The position numbers were made by a program, and so were the translations under genes. 64,000 nucleotides of DNA from Epiperipatus broadwayi (lineage: Eukaryota > Onychophora > Udeonychophora > Euonychophora > Peripatidae): the NCBI GenBank assembly GCA_028023455.1, contig JAQFVV010006722.1:250001-314000 (forward strand), read 5' to 3'. Positions within the stretch are counted from its first letter, which is position 1. Every line of letters starts with the position of its first letter. The notes below the pieces were generated by a model. The model did not search any database. It was not told the origin of the DNA and saw only the letters and a list, made by a program, of their open reading frames with translations. This document shows positions 57,240-64,000 of the stretch, one piece after another.

Positions 57240-58860
57240 TAGTCTTTTCCTCCTCGTGCGGGAGGTAATTCTTCTTGTAGTAATGGCACCAGCTATGATG
57301 GCTGTCTTCAGTTCATTTTTATTTGTGTTTGTTTTTATCTCATACTTTTTTTATAATTCTGATTTTCTCCATTTGAATATTGCATTACCACTGCATGCAA
57401 TTCGGATGTAACTAACCTCTTAAATTTGTCGGGTGTTCTTTTTTGCATATTGTCAATGTCTACAGTGGTTAGAAATTCAGTCTTTCCCTCAATATTATGA
57501 TGGCTTTTCCCCAGGATGATTTTCTGTACCATTGCAGGCATATTATAACAAATTATTCTAATTATCTGCCCTTCAGTAACAGAAAGGCAATCAGTAAACT
57601 TAGCTTGGCTACTTCTCAGTAGAAAAATTGTATATGGCTTTCTCCTGTTAGCCTTGGGTATTTCTCTTGGGAGCCATCCTGGCATTCCTCACTCCAAGAG
57701 CTGCTATGTAATCACCTACTTATAATCTCAAAAAATCTGGGGTTCTATTCTCAAGGTATGCAACCAATCTTGGCCACTTCATGGAGATGGTTGCAGGCAA
57801 CTGCAATCTTCTCAATCCCCCCTTTCCGTTATGAAATTGGAACATCTCTTGTAAACTTTCTAAATGTGCCAAAGGAATTTCCCACCATCTCTGCTCTGAA
57901 AAATTTTATCTGAATGTTTTTTTATTATGGTTTGGCTAGTTTGCTTATTTTCTCTTGTATCTTTAGTATTTCTTATCATACATTCTGGAGAGTGTACATT
58001 ATACTCAATCACTCTTTTATTTCCTTCACTCATGGAGATTCATAGTGGCCACTTTTGATGGCCTCTATTTTTTGCTCAAGGCAACTTTTTATTTACACAC
58101 ATGCTTTCTTTATTTCCTTTTTTAGGTTGTTTTCATTTCTCTGTATATTCTGATTATATGTACTGTCCAACTTTTTCATCATAGTATCTATCAGAGACCT
58201 AAATTTTATCTTAAAGGCTTTCTTCTCTAATCACTATGGCCTCCTCTTGCACTTTCACTTGATGTTTCTAGGCTTTTTGTATCTTTTTATTGAATCCAAT
58301 ATTTTTTTACATGTACTATTTCTTCTCCCACACTAGCTACTCTTATACTTTCTAATCTTCTCTAATCTCACTCACATTTGTTTTATTATCTTTACCTCCT
58401 GCTCTACTTCTTCAATATTTTAATTAACTTTTTCTCTAATGCTTCTACTGCTTTCTGAATTTGGTCTGCCCCATCCATTAATTTCTGCTTCATAACTTTC
58501 ATTTCTTGCTTATTTTGATTTATGCATTTTGGTAACTCCTGTATTATTTCTTTTATTTCTTGTTGATTTTGATTTATTTTTCCCCCAATCTCTGTTGCAT
58601 TTTCTCCATCTCTTGTCTAATCTCATTAACATTTTTTTTCAAATGTTTAATATTTTTGCATCATTTCTTGCTGACTTTATATGAATGTATTTACAAGCAT
58701 TTTCATTTTTATGGGATTATCTGATCTGTCAATGATTAGGGACTTTTAAAAGTAATGGGACTATCCTGCTCCCAGGTTACTTTCTCAGATATTAAATTAT
58801 GATTTTGCTCCTCAGCTTCCATTTTATACACGAAACATAACAAAACAACTCTATTCTATA
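57240..58860 (-). pseudogene. decayed coiled-coil reading region of a retroelement (gag- or ORF1-like), uncertain
   Basis: On the minus strand the base composition changes to purine-rich, coding-like text. From about 58860 a start-like MEAEEQNHNLISEKVTWEQD is followed by heptad-rich segments such as INQNQQEIKEIIQELPKCIN and QIQKAVEALEKKL. A later piece reads WWEIPLAHLESLQEMFQFHN. The last open piece (57685-57335) begins MPGWLPREIPKANRRKPYTI. Stops and shifts separate them. A long N-terminal coiled coil followed by a globular part suits a retrotransposon gag or ORF1 protein, but I recognise no zinc knuckle or family motif. It lies between the two duplicated blocks. Confidence 0.4.
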
Positions 58861-59499
58861 CCATTAAATTTAAAATTCTGCTTTCAACACTAATTCATGA
58901 TTATTCCTTATTTATCTTTGATTATCTACTCCACTCTACTATGCATTATATGAGTACTTACCGGTACCACACAAAAATCTTTCATTTATCAACCATGTTA
59001 TGTCCTTTGATAATATTGCTTTGTTGCCTAATTTTAACTTTCTGTTGTGTTCAACTAAAAACAGTCTTGTATATGTATATATTGTATTTTCATTTATTTA
59101 TATATTGCCAATATTAAATTTAACCATTAAATAAAATAATTATTTTTATTCTTCATCGTGTTATATGTATTTACTTTCTTTTTCTTCTCATTAGTAACAG
59201 TAACTTGTCAAACAACTTTTTTAAATATAATTTAAAATGAAGTTATACTATTTAAAAAAATCTTCACCTTCTCTACTTCAACCTATCAAACAAAAAATAA
59301 AAATGACCTTATTTACTATCATTTTTCATTATTAAAGTTTTTCCAAATGTTCTCTCCTTTTTTTAAAATCAATATATAATTGAAACTGAGCTTTCGATCT
59401 CAGGGATTCTTATTTATATCTCAGCCTCAACATTGGCGTGACTCTTATTAAAATAAATATTCTGTAACTGTCTAGAATGTGATCTCAGACATAAATCAC
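58861..59499. other. AT-rich sequence between gag-like region and duplication copy 2
   Basis: No gene. On the minus strand the part near 59440-59385 contains GAGATATAAATAAGAATCC, a TATA-like sequence, followed by CTGAGATCGAAAGCTCAG, an imperfect hairpin. This would lie upstream of the gag-like region. Confidence 0.35.
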
Positions 59500-59683
59500 C
59501 CAAGGGCAATTTGCATGAGATTTTCACTTTCCAACGTCACAGAATAAACAACATTTGTTTATAGTCTGCTAAGATCAGCTAAATACAAAAAACTTTTATA
59601 ATATTCTAATTAAATTATTGACTGCAAAAATGACAAATGCTAAATATAATGAGACACTACAATTTATTCAAGTGGACACATTT

Positions 59684-60720
59684 CTTCAGTGATTAAAGCA
59701 TTGGATCATCAAGGTATAGGTCCAGGATATTGTCATATTTTAAAGAATATTTATAAAAATGCAACAGCAACAATTAGATTACATAATGATACTGGAAAAA
59801 TCAACATTGAGAAAGGTGTAAGACAAGGTGACTCCATATCTCCAAAACTCTTTACAGCAGTGCTGCAAGAAGTATTTTGTGGATTAAAATGGGAAACTAA
59901 AGGAGTGAAAGTAAATGGAGAGTATTTAAGTCATTTAGATTTCGCAGATGATGTAATTGTTTTTGCAAATAATGCTTCAGAGCTGCAGGAAATGTTGCAG
60001 GAGTTAGCAGATAAAAGTAGAAAAGTAGGACTAAAGATAAATGTTAAAAAGACTAAAGTAATGTTTAATCGATTTGCTCAAAATATGAAAATAAAGATTG
60101 ATTATGAAGAATTAGAAGAAGTTAACAGTTACAAATACCTTGGTCAGATTATTAATACAGATGGAAACATAATGGAGGAAATTAATCATAGAATTAAACT
60201 TGGTTGGAGTGCTTTTGGTAGAAATAACTTGATACTAAAAGGAAATATGCCTATGTGTTTGAAAAGGATGGTTTTTAACAAATGTGTTTTACCAGTTCTT
60301 ACTTATGGATCTGAGATTTGGACACTTAATAGAAGAGCAATACAGAGACTTCAGACCACTCAAAGGAGTATGGAGAGATGTATGTTGGGAGTAACAAGAA
60401 GAGATCAAAAATGCAATGTATGGATAAGACAATAAACAGGTGTTACTAACCTTATTGAAAAAATTAAAAGATTGAAATGGAGTTGGGCTGGACATATTGC
60501 TAGAAGAGATGATAATAGATGGACAATTGAAATTTTAAACTGGATTCCAAGAGATCGTAAAAGACCTAGAAAGAGACCACATGTGAGATGGATGGATGAA
60601 ATAAAAAGATGTGCAGGGGTGTTGTGGAGAAGAGAAGCTAAAGATCGGAGAAGATGGATTAAACTTGGAGAGACCTTCATCCTGCAGTGGATTGATAATG
60701 GTTGATGATGATGATGATGA
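59684..60720 (+). mobile_element. 5'-truncated RTE-type LINE, recent, one premature stop
   Basis: The open text starts mid-RT at 59684 (SSVIKALDHQGIG) and runs in one frame to TGA at 60703-60705, interrupted only by a TAA at 60433-60435. It encodes the RT part with GVRQGDSISPKLFTAVLQ, the catalytic FADDVIVFAN, INVKKTKVMFN and YLGQIINTDG. The C-terminal part follows, with LPVLTYGSEIWTLNRRAIQR, SWAGHIARRDDNRWTIEI and PRKRPHVRWMDEIKR. The 3' end is a (GAT)n tail at about 60703-60722. Comparison with 53960-53975 in copy 1 shows the empty site; the flanks ACATTT and GTATTT may be remnants of a short target duplication. It is the least decayed LINE in the window. Confidence 0.9.
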
Positions 60721-60964
60721 TGTATTTTTAAAACACATATGATTGCACAAATCACTGTTTTGTTAATAAACCAATTAGTGTGATTAGTTATTTGTGGATT
60801 CAATAATTTTATTCCCAGATAATATACAGTACAATTTGGTATAATGCATTCTCAATTGTTTCTGATAGAGATAAACTTGCTACATAAACCAAATGATTAC
60901 AACTAATTGTCATTATTACGGTTTTAAGATTTAATAAACCTACAATTTGAGGATACACTGTATT

Positions 60965-61250
60965 AAAACAGGCAAAAACTCACTATACATATTGTTACAC
61001 AGCAAGCTAGAGTAATCAATGGATGCCAGAAGGCTTGTGCATAAAATCCCCATCTAGTGCCTAGTGCCTACTCATGCATTATCCCCAGACTAATCTGGAG
61101 ATATTGGATGAGGCACTAGATGGGGATTTTATGCATAAGCCTTCTAGCATCCATTGATAACTTTAGCTTGTTGTGTGGCAGTTAGTCTGGGGATATTGGA
61201 TGAGTAGGCACTAGATGAGGATTTTATGCACAAACCTTCTGGCATAGTAG
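60965..61250. repeat. family C foldback plus extra half copy
   Basis: ATCAATGGATGCCAGAAGGC...CCCCATCTAGTGCC (from 61017) is followed by its complement TAGATGGGGATTTTATGCAT...GCATCCATTGAT (to about 61160). A third partial copy then follows in the second orientation (AGTCTGGGGATATTGGATGA, 61187 on). The unit matches parts of 16640-17040 and 27565-28105. The insertion is absent from duplication copy 1. Confidence 0.8.
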
Positions 61251-62410
61251 TTCACTTATATGAATACATCTAAATTTTCCTTCTCCAAAACTGACGGGTA
61301 GTTTGCTTAAAACTATGAACTATTAAAAGATAATATCAATCTTAATTTATTCTGTTTATGCAGCCTGTTTATATTTGCAGGTAATGGAATTAACTGGCTT
61401 TTAAGATGATTGTGATAATAAGATAATTACTTTTTATAAAAACAAATTATTATTCTAAATTTATGCTGCCTGAATTGTAGCATGATTAACTAGAGCAAAA
61501 TAGCAATCTTTTGTCATACTAATTTATAAACAGATTTACAAAATCAATAAAAACAGTAATTTATAAAAAAAAATACTATCAGGAAAATGGAGATATTTAA
61601 AGTTCATACATGTTCCCTTTCATCACTAAGTGTTCAAGCTTGGATTTCAGGTATTGGTAGACTTTTAGTGAACTTCATTTATTCACCCACAGCTATGACA
61701 TTGGTATGCTTTAATTATACTGTTCTAAATTCCAAAGGCAGAATGGTAGTTTAATTGTTGATTGAAGGCTGATTTCTCCTCAAAGCAGTATACTTGAAGT
61801 TTCAGCATATAATGAACATCTTTTCTGTACTTCTCTATAAGATCTTCAGACTGCACTCTGTCAACTGACAAAAGTGAAGCAGATTGCAGCTTCTCTACTC
61901 CTCCATTATATTTTTCAACACCAAGCATAATAAGTATATTTAGGGCACAATCAAAAACTAATCTGCAACAATAATGATTCAGCAGTAATCAATAATAATT
62001 CAGCAATCAAAGCATATTAGCAATAAACAATCAGCAACAATTCAAAAGAAATCAGGTGCAATAAATTATAACCACTATTTACAGTTTTTGGGGTTGGCTT
62101 ATCAGTAAAATCAGATCCATCATCTATCATTTTAATCCATCAATCTATTGGTGGAAGATAATTCCTGAATTACATTTTGTTCTGCTGCTTATTTTGTCCA
62201 ATCATAACATTTGCAAAATTTTTATCTTTAAAGGAGATTACCTGACTAATTTACATCAAATACTTATCTCCTTTATTAACCAATCAGTTTATAAGAATTT
62301 TAAATTACATTTACTAAGATAATGCTATTTTTACTTTCTAATTATAAAAAACTTTTACTTTTAAAATAAACTTATAATTAATTATACCTTATACATTTAT
62401 TTGTGCATAT

Positions 62411-64000
62411 AAAATTGTATATATAATTTTTATTTATTAAAATTGTTGAAAATCTTTACTTTTTTTGTATAGAACCAAAATAACAGTGTTGCTATCAGAA
62501 ATCTGTGATTTTTAATTTTTATGATGTTTTTAAGTCTCTATTGACTTGAGAATCTAAACAATAACTACTATGTACCATTACACATTTTGGATTCTCATTT
62601 AAACTCTTTAAACTTTAAATTTTCTGATTTTCTGACATAATATAAGAATAGTTTACAATTTCTTTTTCTGTTTTAATAATTTTAATTTAGCACTTTAAAA
62701 TAATACTGTATAAATTTTAATAAATTTTATAAAACTTTTAGCTTTACATTTTAAAAATGTTTTATTATGTAAAATATTGTGCACATCAAATTTGAAATAT
62801 AATAAAATGTATGTGTTTTCAATGTAAGCCAAATAAACATTATTAATAAATGGGTCTCCGTATGGCAGTCCAAGGTAGTGAATTTTATTAAATTTATATA
62901 TTTTAACATTTTTATTTTTAGTTTATTTATATTTTTGAGTAGCATATAAATGGAGTAATGTATATTAATATTATATATATTATAGCTTTGCTTTATGTTA
63001 AAATAAACTATATGCATATAAAAAACTGATAATGATAAAATGCAAAAAATACAATATTTTTATGATAGTAATCTTTCAAATGTGCAGTGCATTGAAAAAT
63101 CTTACTTAGTTTATTTAATAATCTTCATGCTTTTTTAAAAAATTTTTAATAAATAAATATTTTTTCTTTATTAAAAAATTATATTTTTCATAATATTCAT
63201 TAAAATTATAACTTTAAAAAATAAAAGTCATCTTAAAAATAATATCAACTTTGCAAATGAATAAAAACGGGTAATCTAAGTGACATATACAATGAAAATG
63301 GAAGCCTTTGTTTCAATATTTAGGCTAAAAAGTATTTTTCAATGAATAATAAATAATACGGCACCAAAATTTTATTAATAGCACATATTAATAAAATAAA
63401 TACATTCAAAATAATATAATTTTTTGCCTTTAAAAATTCAACTTACAATAACAAAAAAGGCAAATAATTTTCTGTTTCACATTATTATATTTTTTGATAT
63501 ATTTTCTGCTAAAAAAAAACAATATGTTCAAATAAATTCTAAATGTGATTGTCACATACTTACCAAAAAAATAAAAAAATAAAAATATTTCTTTTAATTT
63601 TACAAGAATACAAATAAATAAGAAGCAAACTATATATAAACTAAAGATTTTCAATTTCAAGATTTATACAAAACACAAGATCACACAAATACAATGGTTA
63701 CTTTTGAGTCATGCTTTGACTATGTTCTATTTTTTTATAAATGAAATATTTAAATGTATACTGAAAGCTATTTTAGTTGAATTTTATATAAAAATAAGTA
63801 CACATTTTAATTCAACTTTTTGTCATTAAATTAATGCAAAATTATCAGTCAAATGCTATAGAATAGTCCTTAATAAGATAATTATTGTTTAATAACAGTT
63901 ATGAGCAAGCATAAGAAATGCTGATCATGTGATGTGAAATGATAGTGCCAAAAAAAGAAATCAAATATAGCAGTTTGGTGATAAGATTGAATTAAGTACA
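62411..64000. other. AT-rich sequence to the end of the window
   Basis: No gene, RNA or named repeat recognised. Short frames rich in Ile/Tyr/Phe/Leu/Lys reflect base composition. Confidence 0.55.

Larger units (their letters stand above)
59500..62410. repeat. direct duplication, copy 2
   Basis: Counterpart of 53790-57060 in the same orientation, starting about 5.7 kb further on. It is interrupted by the RTE insertion at 59684-60720 and by a family C foldback at about 60965-61250. The part from 61255 to 62410 runs parallel to about 54645-54710 plus 55860-57055 of copy 1 (GATTGCAGC(A/T)TCTCTA, AAATCAGATCCAT or its equivalents, TTACTTTTAAAATAAACTTA). Confidence 0.8.

Noticed and set aside
1-64000. 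CRISPR arrays, bacterial operons, prokaryotic transfer
   Set aside because: No regular short repeats with unique spacers; gene structure and repeats are those of an animal genome.

Overview
This is a eukaryotic nuclear window, very AT-rich and dominated by decayed transposable elements. It looks like an invertebrate metazoan. The evidence is RTE-type LINEs, Tigger, Merlin and Penelope-like elements, tRNA-derived SINEs, long (AT)n tracts and one intron-free extracellular leucine-rich-repeat gene. I cannot fix the taxon; a chelicerate-like arthropod or a mollusc would both fit. CpG appears depleted in the repeats (for example, B-box TTCG often reads TTTG) but retained in and just upstream of the LRR gene, which would fit germline methylation of repeats.

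The only convincing host gene is on the minus strand at 20700-22835. It is a 711-residue secreted or surface LRR protein with signal peptide, LRRNT, about 18 LRRs, LRRCT, a Thr/Ser/Pro stalk and a C-terminal hydrophobic tail. Its flanks (about 19.4-20.7 kb and 22.8-24.2 kb) are relatively poor in repeats.

Layout. 0-5 kb: a LINE 3' end, a class-II-tRNA-like SINE and several copies of a second tRNA-like SINE. 5.7-10.2 kb: tRNA-Gly-derived SINEs, a LINE C-terminal relic and an antisense RTE relic. 12.2-14.5 kb: a complete but inactivated Tigger with TIRs and a TA duplication. 15-18.4 kb: a SINE-interrupted RTE, a repeat here called family C and a near-perfect 450-bp foldback (family A). 20.5-24 kb: the LRR gene. 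24.3-31.1 kb: foldback SINEs, an internally deleted RTE, family C, a zinc-finger relic and a second LINE C-terminal relic. 32.7-34.3 kb: an antisense non-LTR pol relic of Tx1/L1-like appearance. 34.3-38.8 kb: featureless AT-rich sequence. 38.8-43.8 kb: a 3.5-kb palindrome carrying two head-to-head Merlin transposase relics, followed by a tandem array of about 345-bp units. 45.8-49.4 kb: repeat-poor sequence. 49.4-53.7 kb: a SINE, a nearly full-length antisense RTE and more foldback repeats. 53.8-62.4 kb: a direct duplication of roughly 2-3 kb, each copy carrying its own insertions (a Penelope-like foldback with a GIY-YIG domain in one, a recent RTE plus a family C foldback in the other), with a decayed coiled-coil, gag-like reading region between them.

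Three points stand out. Several unrelated repeat families occur here as inverted duplications. One SINE family carries a hammerhead-ribozyme-like core (CTGATGA, hairpin, GAAA). Otherwise different repeats share a short conserved core around a CTAGATCTAAAA motif. No prokaryotic-type operon, CRISPR array or rRNA gene is seen. Repeat boundaries were found by eye and are approximate unless stated.
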